From Flavobacteriaceae bacterium Ap0902 (lineage in GTDB: Bacteria > Bacteroidota > Bacteroidia > Flavobacteriales > Weeksellaceae): a stretch of DNA of 64,000 nt. The stretch covers positions 36,258-100,257 of the forward strand of contig WTFG01000009.1 of assembly GCA_009835005.1 (NCBI GenBank). Direction: 5' to 3'. The notes under the pieces are model-generated. The model was not told the DNA's origin. It searched no databases and was given only the letters and a program-made list of their open reading frames with translations. The translations under genes were made by a program, and so were the position numbers. Shown piece after piece: positions 34,958 to 44,772 of this stretch (position 1 is the stretch's first letter; every line of letters starts with the position of its first letter).

Positions 34958-35352
34958 TGGATTTAAAAAGCAGAAATAAGATAGATCCTAATTTTAGTAT
35001 GTCCTCTATGACAGATATTGTATTTCTGTTATTGATATTCTTCTTACTCACTTCTACCATGGTGCCTACGAATGTTTTGGATTTAAAATTACCTAAAGCC
35101 AATGGGACATCTGTACAACAAGAGCAAGTAACAGTGAGTATTGATAATAATGGACTATATTATTTAGGAGAAAATCAAATCGGGAGAGCTCAATTAGAAG
35201 AAAACCTAAAAGGTCTTTTAAATAATCAGACAGATGCAGCATTTATCTTGCAAGCAGAAGAAGAATCTACAACAGGAGATATTGTATTTGTGATGGATAT
35301 CGCCAACCGCAATGGTTATAAAATGGTACTTGCCACACAGCCTAAGGACTAA
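34957..35352 (+). CDS. exbD: ExbD/TolR-family biopolymer transport protein
   Basis: Single-pass inner-membrane partner of ExbB. TM at about residues 19-41 with the conserved functional Asp in SMTDIVFLLLIFFLLTS, then a periplasmic domain (LDLKLPKANG onward). At 131 residues it is the usual size. The start overlaps the exbB stop by one base; 7 bases separate it from the TonB-like gene. Confidence 0.92.
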   Translation: MDLKSRNKIDPNFSMSSMTDIVFLLLIFFLLTSTMVPTNVLDLKLPKANGTSVQQEQVTVSIDNNGLYYLGENQIGRAQLEENLKGLLNNQTDAAFILQAEEESTTGDIVFVMDIANRNGYKMVLATQPKD

Positions 35353-35359
35353 TTTATAT

Positions 35360-36139
35360 ATGGAAGATTTTAGAGATATAGAAGTTAAGGCAGGGAATCA
35401 CAGTTTTATCATCACTGTGATAATAGGTTTATTGTCTTTACTTTTATTGCTAGTTACCTTTTCATTCGATATTACAAAAACCCAAGCAGCGCCTATAGAA
35501 ATTGCTATGAACTTTGGCAATACAGACGTAGGTCAAGGAGAGGAAGAACCTGCTCCTGCAGATGAGCTTCCTGCTTCTGCTGCTAGTGCAGCATCTGTAG
35601 AGTCCAAAACAGAAGCGCCCACACCAACAGCGCCAACAAGGCAAGCCGTTACGCAGCATACCGCAGAAAATAGACCAGTAGCCGCTCCTCAAACTACTAC
35701 CAAACCCAAAACATCTAACAAACCAGAGAACAGACCTACCGAAAGTAAACCAAAGGGAAATCAACGTGCCAATGATGCCTTGAGCAGTATATTAAGTGGA
35801 AAAGGACAATCCAATGCAGGTGGGCAAGGAAACGATGGCGTTGCAGGAAATGTAGGAGACCCTAAGGGAAGTGCCAGCCAAGGAATGGGGATTGGAGAGA
35901 ATTGGAAGTCTACTATTCCAGAACCTCAACAACATAATTGTAGTAGTTCTGGTACCATCGTTGTAGAAATTATTGTAAATAGTTCTGGGGGAATTAAATC
36001 TGTTACCCCTGGTGTAAGGGGATCTACTTCTGCAGACCCTTGTTTAAAAACACGCGCTAGAGAGCTTGTTATGCAATACGTACGCGCCTACCCTGGTGCA
36101 GATGGTAGAAAGGGATTATACCGCGTTAATTTACGATAA
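35360..36139 (+). CDS. TonB-like energy transducer
   Basis: One N-terminal TM (about residues 15-35), a low-complexity Pro/Ala/Thr/Lys/Gly-rich periplasmic spacer (about 50-180), and a C-terminal domain (about 185-259) with GTIVVEIIVNSSGGIKSV, a TonB C-terminal-like strand pattern. It would couple ExbB-ExbD to outer-membrane receptors. The ATG at 35360 is preferred over an in-frame start at 35312 inside exbD, which would put extra residues before the membrane anchor. Two Cys flank the C-terminal domain (in QHNCSSSG and SADPCLKT) and could form a disulfide. Six bases separate it from folC. Confidence 0.85.
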   Translation: MEDFRDIEVKAGNHSFIITVIIGLLSLLLLLVTFSFDITKTQAAPIEIAMNFGNTDVGQGEEEPAPADELPASAASAASVESKTEAPTPTAPTRQAVTQHTAENRPVAAPQTTTKPKTSNKPENRPTESKPKGNQRANDALSSILSGKGQSNAGGQGNDGVAGNVGDPKGSASQGMGIGENWKSTIPEPQQHNCSSSGTIVVEIIVNSSGGIKSVTPGVRGSTSADPCLKTRARELVMQYVRAYPGADGRKGLYRVNLR

Positions 36140-36145
36140 TCAACC

Positions 36146-37360
36146 ATGAATTATAATCAAACCATTCATTGGCTTTTTGAGCGACTACCTATGTATCAAA
36201 GACAGGGAAAAGCGGCGTATAAAGCCAATTTAGACAACATCATCAACTTTTGTGCTTATTTGGGTAATCCACAAGACCAGTTTAAATCCATTCATGTGGC
36301 TGGCACTAATGGGAAAGGCAGCACCTCTCACATGATAGCCTCTATTTTACAAGAAGCAGGATACAAAACTGGACTTCACACCTCACCTCATCTCAAAGAC
36401 TTTAGAGAAAGAACCAGAATTAATGGGACAATGATGGAAGAGACTTTTGTGATTGAATTTATAGAAAAACATAAAGCCTTTATAGAAAATTTATCTGTCT
36501 CATTCTTTGAAGTTACAGTAGCCATGGCGTTTGAATATTTCGCCACACAGCAAGTGGATATGGCTATCATAGAAACTGGTCTTGGAGGTAGATTAGATTC
36601 TACCAATATTATACATCCAGAAGTTTCTATTATTACCAATATTGGACTAGATCACACAGCTATTCTAGGGGATGATATCCCAGCCATAGCCAAAGAAAAG
36701 GCAGGGATTATGAAAGAGCATACAGCCGTTGTGATCGGCGAGTCAACAATCCAAACTAAACCCATATTCCTAGCGTTTGCGAAAAATAAACATGCTCCTA
36801 TATACTTTGCAGAAGAAATGACTTTACCTACATACACAACAGATTTAAAAGGTATATATCAAGCCAAAAATGCAATAACTGCCCAAAGCACCGCAAGGGT
36901 ATTAAAAAACAAAGGTTGGGAAATTTCAGAAACGCATATTCAAGACGGGCTCAATCATGTTGTAGCCAATACAGGGTTAAGGGGGAGATGGGAAGTTCTA
37001 CAAAGTAAACCATTCATTGTTGCAGATACGGCACACAATGCAGAAGGCATTAAACAGATTATTCAGCAAATAAAATCTACTCCATACAATCAATTACATT
37101 TGGTACTAGGGTTTGTAAATGACAAGGATGTCTCTAGCATCTTAAAAATGTTTCCCAAGGACGCCATTTATTATTTATCAGAACCAAAAGTTCCAAGGAA
37201 ATTATCTGTAGAGGATTTAAAAATACTAACGCCACCTGACCTCATAGTTCACTATTTTGACAACATAGAAAATGCCTTATCCCAAGCAAAAAAAGTTGCC
37301 AGAGCAGATGATTTTATTTATATTGGAGGCAGCACTTTTGTGGTTGCAGAAGTGATATAG
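36146..37360 (+). CDS. folC: Folylpolyglutamate/dihydrofolate synthase FolC
   Basis: ATP-dependent ligase adding glutamate to (dihydro)folate or its precursor. Mur-ligase fold: P-loop HVAGTNGKGSTSHMIA, then HTSPHLKDFRERTRING, ETGLGGRLDSTNI and NIGLDHTAILGDDIPAIAKEKAGI; the C-terminal domain has VADTAHNAEGIKQI. At 404 residues it is typical. It is the last gene of the exbB promoter unit; the metabolic link to the transducer genes is not obvious, and shared transcription may be all there is. Confidence 0.94.
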   Translation: MNYNQTIHWLFERLPMYQRQGKAAYKANLDNIINFCAYLGNPQDQFKSIHVAGTNGKGSTSHMIASILQEAGYKTGLHTSPHLKDFRERTRINGTMMEETFVIEFIEKHKAFIENLSVSFFEVTVAMAFEYFATQQVDMAIIETGLGGRLDSTNIIHPEVSIITNIGLDHTAILGDDIPAIAKEKAGIMKEHTAVVIGESTIQTKPIFLAFAKNKHAPIYFAEEMTLPTYTTDLKGIYQAKNAITAQSTARVLKNKGWEISETHIQDGLNHVVANTGLRGRWEVLQSKPFIVADTAHNAEGIKQIIQQIKSTPYNQLHLVLGFVNDKDVSSILKMFPKDAIYYLSEPKVPRKLSVEDLKILTPPDLIVHYFDNIENALSQAKKVARADDFIYIGGSTFVVAEVI

Positions 37361-37477
37361 TCTCATATTTTAAGCGCTTTGAATCCATCATAAGCAAGTT
37401 ATTTAACAAAACCTTGTAAAATATTCTAAAAAAAATTTCGTTTTTTTGTTGTACACCACATTAAATGTAGAAGGATC

Positions 37478-38746
37478 ATGATTGGACGGCTATTATTTAA
37501 AACTATATTCACTTGCAGTTTTTTATTAGTTTCTAGCGCTTGGGCAGTAGAAAACATTCCACCTATCTTTGATGTTAAGCCTGTTAAATACAGCAATGCC
37601 CCAAGTGGCTTAACTTTTCAAGACACTTTAAAATCACCTTACAAAGAGTTAAAGACAGTTATCAATCAGGTTAATATTGGAGAAACAAACCCTAAATTCA
37701 ATGGTAGTATTCTAGTGGGCTATCAAGGTAAATTAATTTATGAGAAAGCTTTTGGTGTAGCCAATCGTTCTACAGGACTGGCTAACACGATGTCTACTCC
37801 CACCCAGGTAGCCTCTATTACCAAAACTTTTACAGGGACTTCTATTGTTTGGTTGCAGGAAAAAGGATTTTTAAACATAAAGGACAATGTACAGAAATAC
37901 CTGTGGGAATTCCCGTACAGCCATATTACGATAGAGCATTTATTATCTCACCGTTCTGGTCTAAAAGATTATTTAAAATTTAGTGGCAGATACTGGAATT
38001 CATCCCAACCTATGTATAATGAGGAGGTTTTAAATCAATTTAGAGACTATAAATTTGGGTTAAATTTCACGCCAGGTAGTAAATTTGATTATAGCAATTC
38101 TAATTATGCCATACTGGCCTTGATTATAGAGCGCGTATCTGGAATGTCTTATAAAAAGTTTATTCATGATTATATATTTGAACCGTTGGATATGCAAAAT
38201 TCTTTTGTTTATGATCCAGCAGATAAATACCCTTTTCCTTATGCCAGAAGCTACAGGGCTAATTTCTCTAATTGGCAAAATACCCATCAAGACGGGGTTT
38301 ATGGCGACAAAGGCATTTACACCACCGCAGAAGATCTATACAAATGGGATCAAGCCTTATATAGCAATGATTTCTTATCAGACAAAGCCAAAGAAGACGC
38401 TTTCACTCCTCGTAGCCCATGGGAAGTTTCTAAAAACTATGGTCTAGGCTGGCGTTTACGTACTTTCCCGAATGGAGAAAAATATGCCTATCACACGGGT
38501 TGGTGGCATGGATATCAAGGGATATTCTCCAGATATATCAAAGATGATTTCACTGTGATTATTCTATCCAATAGATTCATCCACGGGATTTCTAAGAATT
38601 CCGAATTAATTTATGAAACCGCATCAACTTACCTGCCGCTTACAGATCTTCATAGCATGCCTGGAACAGACATCCCAGACCCGAATGCAGAAAAAGAAGT
38701 GGAAGTAACAGAAGTGATGGATGGGATTACCATAGCTTCTAGATAA
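37478..38746 (+). CDS. Secreted serine hydrolase, class C beta-lactamase/DD-peptidase family
   Basis: Exported protein (signal peptide about residues 1-23, cleavage near SSAWA) with penicillin-recognising fold motifs: SxxK as SITK (Ser 113, Lys 116), YxN as YSN in FDYSNSNYAIL, and HTG in YHTGWWHGY, the KTG equivalent. Relatives are D-Ala-D-Ala carboxypeptidases, esterases and D-aminopeptidases, and true beta-lactamase activity should not be assumed. At 422 residues it is ordinary for the family. Separated from folC by 117 bases with no clear terminator or promoter. Confidence 0.88.
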   Translation: MIGRLLFKTIFTCSFLLVSSAWAVENIPPIFDVKPVKYSNAPSGLTFQDTLKSPYKELKTVINQVNIGETNPKFNGSILVGYQGKLIYEKAFGVANRSTGLANTMSTPTQVASITKTFTGTSIVWLQEKGFLNIKDNVQKYLWEFPYSHITIEHLLSHRSGLKDYLKFSGRYWNSSQPMYNEEVLNQFRDYKFGLNFTPGSKFDYSNSNYAILALIIERVSGMSYKKFIHDYIFEPLDMQNSFVYDPADKYPFPYARSYRANFSNWQNTHQDGVYGDKGIYTTAEDLYKWDQALYSNDFLSDKAKEDAFTPRSPWEVSKNYGLGWRLRTFPNGEKYAYHTGWWHGYQGIFSRYIKDDFTVIILSNRFIHGISKNSELIYETASTYLPLTDLHSMPGTDIPDPNAEKEVEVTEVMDGITIASR

Positions 38747-38968
38747 TCTAATTCTTAGAAGAACAAAATTTAAAATAATTCATAGCTTTGCAAGATTAGC
38801 AAAAAACTAGATTTAGAAAAATATGATTTCCTATTTCTTAGAATAATAAACCAATTTCAGCATATTTAAGTGTTTTGGTAATCACCTCACCCATAGAACC
38901 AAAATATTAATCTTAGAAGGTCATATTCAAAAATTGTACCCAGGTATGCTAAACTAAAGAGAATTCAT

Positions 38969-38976
38969 TACTTTTG
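38969..38976 (+). promoter_or_regulatory. Promoter -7 box for asnS
   Basis: TACTTTTG matches TAnnTTTG exactly and ends 21 bases before the asnS ATG at 38998. It overlaps the alternative TTG codon at 38974, which argues against that codon as a start. Confidence 0.55.
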
Positions 38977-38997
38977 TATTCCAACAAAAGAGTGAAT

Positions 38998-40446
38998 ATG
39001 GTTTCATACGGCATAAAAGAATTAATTCTAAAAGGTAAGGACGCAGTGCATCAAGAAGTGATTGTTAAAGGGTGGGTACGCTCTTTTAGATCCAATCGTT
39101 TCATTGCATTAAATGATGGATCCACTATCCAAAATATTCAAGTAGTTATAGACTATGAGAGCTTAGAAGAAAAAATCTTAAATCAAATTTCTGTAGGTGC
39201 CTCTATCAAGGTTAAGGGTGAGGTTGTAGAAAGCCAAGGTCGTGGACAGGAAATAGAAATCCAAGCGAAGAAGATTGAAATCTATGGAGCCGTTAATCCA
39301 GAAGAATTACAAGAAACCATCCTACAACCCAAAAAGCATTCCTTAGAAAAATTGCGAGAACAAGCACATTTACGTTTCCGCACCAACACCTTTGGAGCTA
39401 TCATGCGTGTGCGTCATGCCCTGATGTTTGCTATCCATAAATACTACAATGATCACGGATTCTTCTACATCAATACACCTATCATCACAGGTTCTGATGC
39501 AGAAGGGGCAGGCGAAATGTTCAACCTCACCAACTTTGATCTGGACAACCTCCCCTTAGGAGATGATTCCCTTGTAGATTATAAACAAGATTTCTTTGGT
39601 AAGAAAACGCACCTCACCGTTTCTGGACAATTAGAAGCAGAGGCTGCTGCTATGGGATTGGGTAAAGTATATACTTTTGGACCAACTTTCCGTGCAGAGA
39701 ACTCCAACACTTCTAGACACCTTGCAGAGTTTTGGATGATAGAACCAGAAGTCGCATTCAATGATTTGGATGACAATATGGATCTTGCAGAAGACTTCAT
39801 GAAATATGTCGTCCAATACGCTTTAGACCATTGCCAAGATGATTTAGCCTTCTTGGATGAAAGATTCAACAAGGAACAAAGCCAAAAACCAAAAGATCAG
39901 CGTTCAGACCTTGGGTTAATAGAGCGATTAGAATATATTTTAAAGAATAAATTCGTTAGACTTACCTATACAGAGGCTATCGAAATATTAAAAAACTCTA
40001 AACCAAATAAAAAAGGTAAATTCAAATATCCTATAGAAGAATGGGGTGCAGATTTACAATCAGAGCATGAGCGTTATTTGGTAGAAAAGCACTTTAAAAG
40101 CCCTGTCATTTTATTTGATTATCCTGCAGACATCAAGGCATTCTATATGCGTTTGAACCAGGATAAAAAGACGGTACGTGCGATGGATGTTCTATTCCCA
40201 GGAATTGGGGAAATCATAGGAGGCTCTCAAAGAGAAGAGCGATTAGATGTGCTCAAAGAGAAAATGGAGACCATGCATATAGATTCAGAAGAATTGTGGT
40301 GGTATATAGACACCCGTAGATTTGGTACTGTACCCCACAGTGGGTTTGGTTTAGGATTAGAGAGATTAGTATTATTTGTAACTGGAATGGGTAACATTAG
40401 AGATGTAATACCATTTCCAAGAACGCCTAAAAATGCAGCTTTTTAA
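38998..40446 (+). CDS. asnS: Asparaginyl-tRNA synthetase AsnS
   Basis: Charges tRNA-Asn. N-terminal OB-fold anticodon-binding domain (about residues 12-115, with [20 protein letters not shown]), then the class II catalytic core: [11 protein letters not shown], motif 2 [21 protein letters not shown] (shown here only by its FRAE and RHLAEFWM blocks) and motif 3 [12 protein letters not shown] near the C-terminus. At 482 residues it matches bacterial AsnRS. An upstream in-frame TTG would add eight residues and is rejected. Twelve bases separate it from rpoN, so the two are probably co-transcribed. Confidence 0.95.
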   Translation: MVSYGIKELILKGKDAVHQEVIVKGWVRSFRSNRFIALNDGSTIQNIQVVIDYESLEEKILNQISVGASIKVKGEVVESQGRGQEIEIQAKKIEIYGAVNPEELQETILQPKKHSLEKLREQAHLRFRTNTFGAIMRVRHALMFAIHKYYNDHGFFYINTPIITGSDAEGAGEMFNLTNFDLDNLPLGDDSLVDYKQDFFGKKTHLTVSGQLEAEAAAMGLGKVYTFGPTFRAENSNTSRHLAEFWMIEPEVAFNDLDDNMDLAEDFMKYVVQYALDHCQDDLAFLDERFNKEQSQKPKDQRSDLGLIERLEYILKNKFVRLTYTEAIEILKNSKPNKKGKFKYPIEEWGADLQSEHERYLVEKHFKSPVILFDYPADIKAFYMRLNQDKKTVRAMDVLFPGIGEIIGGSQREERLDVLKEKMETMHIDSEELWWYIDTRRFGTVPHSGFGLGLERLVLFVTGMGNIRDVIPFPRTPKNAAF

Positions 40447-40458
40447 GCTGATTGAAAT

Positions 40459-41949
40459 ATGTTAAGACAAGAACTACAACAGAAATTACAACAAAAATTA
40501 TCTCCACAGCAGATTCAGTTGATGAAATTGGTGCAGTTGCCTACCGTTGCGTTTGAGGAGAGAATCAAGCAGGAAATGGAAGAAAATCCAGCATTGGACG
40601 ATCAGCCAGATTATGATGAGGAAGATGTATTTAGCAATGAGAATGGAGATCTTGAAAACGCTACAGAATTTGATAATGACGTAGAGGATAGGGAAAGAGA
40701 ACCCATAGAAGAAGTAGATATCAATGTAGATGAGTACTTGAGCGATGATGAATACCCATCATATAAATCATATACAAGTAATTATAGTTCAGACGATGAA
40801 GACAAGAAAGTACCTTATGCACAAGGTATTTCATTCTATGATCATTTGATAAGACAACTACACACCTTCAGACTACCTGATAGCAAACTAGAAATTGCAG
40901 ATTTCCTTATTGGCAATCTAGATGAAGAAGGATATCTGCGACGCGATTTACAAGCTGTCGTAGATGATTTAGCCTTTACCCAAAACATTAGCACCACCGT
41001 CAAAGAAGTAGAAGATTTATTGGTAAACTATATCCAAAGACTAGACCCCGTGGGTGTTGGTGCCAGAAGCTTAAAAGAAAGTTTACTCATTCAATTAAAG
41101 AATAAAAACCAAACAGAATCGGTAGCTTTAGCCTATGATTTATTAGACAAATCCTTTGATGCCTTTACCAAAAAGCATTACACCAAACTTATGCAAAAGC
41201 ATAACATCACAGAAGATGAATTGCGAGATGCCATAAGCGAGGTAGAAAGTTTGAATCCAAAACCAGGAAAAGCATTTGGCGGAAACACCAAAATAATAGA
41301 GCACATCGTTCCAGATTTCACGATTCGCATTGTCAACGGTGAACTAGAACTTTCTCTGAATGGTAGAAACGTGCCTCAGCTGCATGTTTCCAGACAATAT
41401 TCAGAAATGTTTGACACCTATAAAAAGACAGACAAAAAGTCCAAAGAACAGAAAAAAGCGGTATTATTTGTAAAACAAAAATTAGACGCCGCCAAATGGT
41501 TTATAGATGCAATCAAACAACGACAGAACACCTTAGAAGTCACCATGCGTGCTATCATGGATTATCAAGAGGAATATTTTCTCACTGGGGACGAAAGAGA
41601 AATCAAACCCATGATTCTAAAAGACATTGCAGAGATCATCAACATGGATATTTCTACAGTTTCGCGTGTAGCCAATAGCAAATACGTCAACACCCCTTAT
41701 GGAACATTTTTAATCAAGGATTTGTTTTCTGAGTCCATGACCAATGATGACGGAGAAGAAGTATCCACAAGAGAAATTAAAAAAATTCTAGAAGACATTG
41801 TAAATGCAGAAAACAAGCGCAAACCATTAACCGATGAGAAATTAGCCCAAATGCTAAAAGAAAAAGGATATTCCATTGCCAGGAGAACCGTTGCCAAATA
41901 CAGAGAACAACTCAATATTCCTGTCGCAAGATTAAGAAAAGAAATATAA
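40459..41949 (+). CDS. rpoN: RNA polymerase sigma-54 factor RpoN
   Basis: Alternative sigma factor that needs enhancer-binding ATPases to open promoters. Region I (QELQQKLQQKLSPQQIQLMKLVQLP) is Gln/Leu-rich; region II (about residues 48-118) is very acidic; the core-binding and HTH domains follow (ISTVSRVANSKYVNTPYG). The C-terminal RpoN box is ARRTVAKYRE. At 496 residues it is complete. The gene lies 12 bases after asnS. No enhancer-binding protein is encoded in the window. Confidence 0.95.
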   Translation: MLRQELQQKLQQKLSPQQIQLMKLVQLPTVAFEERIKQEMEENPALDDQPDYDEEDVFSNENGDLENATEFDNDVEDREREPIEEVDINVDEYLSDDEYPSYKSYTSNYSSDDEDKKVPYAQGISFYDHLIRQLHTFRLPDSKLEIADFLIGNLDEEGYLRRDLQAVVDDLAFTQNISTTVKEVEDLLVNYIQRLDPVGVGARSLKESLLIQLKNKNQTESVALAYDLLDKSFDAFTKKHYTKLMQKHNITEDELRDAISEVESLNPKPGKAFGGNTKIIEHIVPDFTIRIVNGELELSLNGRNVPQLHVSRQYSEMFDTYKKTDKKSKEQKKAVLFVKQKLDAAKWFIDAIKQRQNTLEVTMRAIMDYQEEYFLTGDEREIKPMILKDIAEIINMDISTVSRVANSKYVNTPYGTFLIKDLFSESMTNDDGEEVSTREIKKILEDIVNAENKRKPLTDEKLAQMLKEKGYSIARRTVAKYREQLNIPVARLRKEI

Positions 41950-42006
41950 ATTTAAGGAGCAATTTCTAGCTATCCATTCTATTGGATGCTCATAGGCTTA
42001 CAAAAA

Positions 42007-42050
42007 TAGACATACAAAGAGTTCCACGACTTTACACTTTTGTATGTCTA
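42007..42050. repeat. Inverted repeat with 12-bp perfect arms
   Basis: TAGACATACAAA (42007-42018) and its exact reverse complement (42039-42050) flank a 20-base loop. The following AATTTTGTTTG is only a weak T tract, so terminator function after rpoN is possible but not convincing. Confidence 0.6.
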
Positions 42051-42227
42051 ATTTTGTTTGCGCCTATATCTCACCCAATGCCATTTCTATCTGGGCTAAA
42101 AAACTAGCGTGCCTTCCTTATTATCAAATTATCTTGTAATTATTTAAATCATTTCTAAATAATCACGGTTTTATCATAGAATAAATTCATTTTATAATAC
42201 AAAGTAGGAAATCCGTTGCAAATAATT

Positions 42228-42235
42228 TAAATTTG
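42228..42235 (+). promoter_or_regulatory. Promoter -7 box for acn
   Basis: TAAATTTG fits TAnnTTTG exactly, 35 bases before the acn ATG. No properly spaced -33 TTG was found. Confidence 0.5.
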
Positions 42236-42270
42236 TATAGAAGACAAGTTAACTTAAAACCAAACAAGAT

Positions 42271-44541
42271 ATGGCTTTTGATATTGACATGATAAAATCT
42301 ACTTATGCTAATTATAAGCAGAAAGTAGACAAGGCAAGAGAAGTAGTGGGTCGTCCGTTGACTCATACAGAGAAAATTTTATATGCACACTTATGGGATG
42401 GTGATGCGGACAAGGAATTTGAAAGAGGTAAATCGTATGTAGATTTCGCCCCAGATAGAATCGCTTGTCAAGATGCCACCGCACAAATGGCATTATTGCA
42501 GTTTATGCAAGCAGGCAAACCCCAAGTAGCAGTTCCTACAACCGTCCACTGTGATCACTTGATCCAAGCCAAAGATGGAGCCAGTGAAGATTTACAACAT
42601 GCGATGGATCAAAGTTCAGAGGTATTTAAATTCCTACAATCAGTTTCCAACAAATATGGGATTGGTTTTTGGAAACCAGGTGCAGGTATTATTCACCAAG
42701 TAGTATTGGAAAACTATGCATTCCCAGGCGGAATGATGATTGGTACAGATTCCCATACCGTAAATGCAGGTGGGCTAGGAATGGTAGCCATTGGTGTTGG
42801 GGGTGCAGATGCTGTAGATGTAATGGCTGGTATGGCTTGGGAGCTTAAATTTCCTAAACTTATTGGTGTTAAATTAACTGGTAAATTAAGCGGTTGGTCT
42901 GCGCCTAAAGATGTAATCTTAAAAGTAGCTGATATCCTTACGGTAAAAGGAGGTACAGGTGCTATTGTAGAATACTTTGGAGAAGGAGCTAAATCTATTT
43001 CTTGTACTGGTAAGGGTACAATCTGTAATATGGGTGCAGAGATTGGTGCTACTACTTCTACTTTTGGGTATGATGAGAGCATGGAGAGATACCTAAGAGC
43101 CACAGAGAGAGCAGATGTTGCTGATGCTGCCAATGAAATCAAAGATTATCTAACTGCCGATCCAGAAGTTTATGCAGAACCAGAAAAATATTTTGATCAA
43201 TTGATTGAAATTAACTTAGATGAATTAAAGCCACACATCAACGGACCTTTTACACCAGATTTAGCGACAGTTACTGGAGAAGACATGACTAAAAAAGCCA
43301 AAGAGAATGAATGGCCATTAGAAGTGGAATGGGGATTAATTGGATCATGTACCAACTCTTCTTATGAAGATTTGACCAGAGCAGCGTCGATTGCAAAACA
43401 AGCCTTGGACAAAAAATTAAAACCAAAAGCAGACTTTGGTATTAATCCAGGATCAGAGCAAATTCGCTTTACAGCAGAACGCGATGGATTATTACAACAA
43501 TTTGAGGATTTAGGAGCTACAATATTCACCAATGCTTGTGGACCATGTATTGGACAATGGGCTAGATATAAAGACCCTAAAAATGCACCTAAGAACTCTA
43601 TTATTCACTCTTTTAATAGAAACTTCGCCAAACGTGCAGATGGAAACCCCAATACACACGCTTTTGTTGCATCCCCAGAAATGGTAGCAGCTATTGCAAT
43701 ATCTGGTAGATTAGATTTTGACCCAACCAGAGATAAATTGATCAATGCAGACGGAGAAGAAGTAATGTTAGACGAACCAAGTGGAATGGAACTTCCAGAA
43801 AAAGGTTTTGATGTAGAAGATGCAGGATACCAAGAACCAGTAGAAGATGGATCCAAAGTAGACATCATAGTGGCAGAGGATTCTGATAGATTACAACTAC
43901 TAGAGCCATTTGAACCTATTGGAACAGAAGTACACGATGCGAAATTATTGATCAAAGCTTATGGTAAATGTACCACAGACCATATCTCTATGGCAGGTCC
44001 ATGGTTGCGATACAGAGGTCATCTAGACAATATATCCAACAACCTTTTGATTGGTGCAGTAAATGCTTATAACATGAAGACTAACTTCGTGAAGAATCAA
44101 CTGGACGGTGAATATGGTCCTGTGCCAGATACCGCTCGTGCTTATAAAGCGGCAGGTGTACCTTCTGTAGTCGTTGGAGATCACAACTATGGTGAAGGAT
44201 CTTCTCGTGAGCATGCAGCGATGGAGCCAAGACATTTAGGTGTTGTAGCTGTAATCGTGAAATCATTTGCACGTATTCATGAGACTAACCTCAAGAAGCA
44301 AGGAATGCTTGGTTTAACGTTTGCTAATGAAGCTGATTATGATTTAATCCAAGAAGATGATACTTTTGACTTCATAGATTTAGATCAGTTTGCACCAGAC
44401 AAACAATTAACGGTAGAAGTTACCCATAAAGATGGCTCTAAAGACACCATTAAATTAAATCATACGTATAACCAAAGTCAAATTGACTGGTATAATGAAG
44501 GTTCTGCACTTAACTTAATTAAAAAGCAAAACGCTCAATAA
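42271..44541 (+). CDS. acn: Aconitate hydratase
   Basis: TCA-cycle enzyme interconverting citrate and isocitrate through a 4Fe-4S cluster. The cluster cysteines are Cys 360 (in [11 protein letters not shown]) and Cys 423 and 426 ([10 protein letters not shown]). Other landmarks are [21 protein letters not shown] and the C-terminal swivel domain with [22 protein letters not shown]. At 756 residues it is of the mitochondrial-type aconitase rather than AcnB or the longer AcnA. Single-gene unit with its own promoter box and a strong terminator. Confidence 0.95.
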   Translation: MAFDIDMIKSTYANYKQKVDKAREVVGRPLTHTEKILYAHLWDGDADKEFERGKSYVDFAPDRIACQDATAQMALLQFMQAGKPQVAVPTTVHCDHLIQAKDGASEDLQHAMDQSSEVFKFLQSVSNKYGIGFWKPGAGIIHQVVLENYAFPGGMMIGTDSHTVNAGGLGMVAIGVGGADAVDVMAGMAWELKFPKLIGVKLTGKLSGWSAPKDVILKVADILTVKGGTGAIVEYFGEGAKSISCTGKGTICNMGAEIGATTSTFGYDESMERYLRATERADVADAANEIKDYLTADPEVYAEPEKYFDQLIEINLDELKPHINGPFTPDLATVTGEDMTKKAKENEWPLEVEWGLIGSCTNSSYEDLTRAASIAKQALDKKLKPKADFGINPGSEQIRFTAERDGLLQQFEDLGATIFTNACGPCIGQWARYKDPKNAPKNSIIHSFNRNFAKRADGNPNTHAFVASPEMVAAIAISGRLDFDPTRDKLINADGEEVMLDEPSGMELPEKGFDVEDAGYQEPVEDGSKVDIIVAEDSDRLQLLEPFEPIGTEVHDAKLLIKAYGKCTTDHISMAGPWLRYRGHLDNISNNLLIGAVNAYNMKTNFVKNQLDGEYGPVPDTARAYKAAGVPSVVVGDHNYGEGSSREHAAMEPRHLGVVAVIVKSFARIHETNLKKQGMLGLTFANEADYDLIQEDDTFDFIDLDQFAPDKQLTVEVTHKDGSKDTIKLNHTYNQSQIDWYNEGSALNLIKKQNAQ

Positions 44542-44567
44542 TTAAATTAATACCAATGTAATTTTAT

Positions 44568-44598
44568 AAATCCTGCGTGCAATCGCAGGATTTTTTTT
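44568..44598 (+). terminator. Rho-independent terminator after acn
   Basis: AAATCCTGCG and CGCAGGATTT form a 10-bp stem with a 6-base loop, followed by T (44591-44598). It lies 26 bases past the acn stop. Confidence 0.9.
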
Positions 44599-44772
44599 AT
44601 TTAAATTTCAATACTTTTAATTTCTACAATTTTAATTTCAACCCACCCAGAGTTAATCCCATCCAATATATCGAACATTTTAAAAATAACCCTATCTACA
44701 TATCTTTTTGTTAAAAATTAATATTGTACATTGTGATTAAATTAACAAATTTATCATTAAAATACGATTACA

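Larger units (their letters stand above)
41950..42270. other. 321-base intergenic region between rpoN and acn
   Basis: No credible gene on either strand. It holds a 12-bp-arm inverted repeat (42007-42050), described separately, and the -7 box of acn (42228-42235). The remaining AT-rich sequence shows nothing I can interpret. Confidence 0.6.

Noticed and set aside
37478..38746. Antibiotic-resistance beta-lactamase
   Set aside because: The SxxK, YxN and HTG motifs are shared by many esterases and peptidases; nothing here shows specificity for beta-lactams.
42714..43142. 142-codon open frame antisense to acn
   Set aside because: It lies wholly inside the well-supported aconitase gene, its translation is Ser/Pro/Ile-rich without any family motif, and such frames are expected opposite a GC-biased coding frame.
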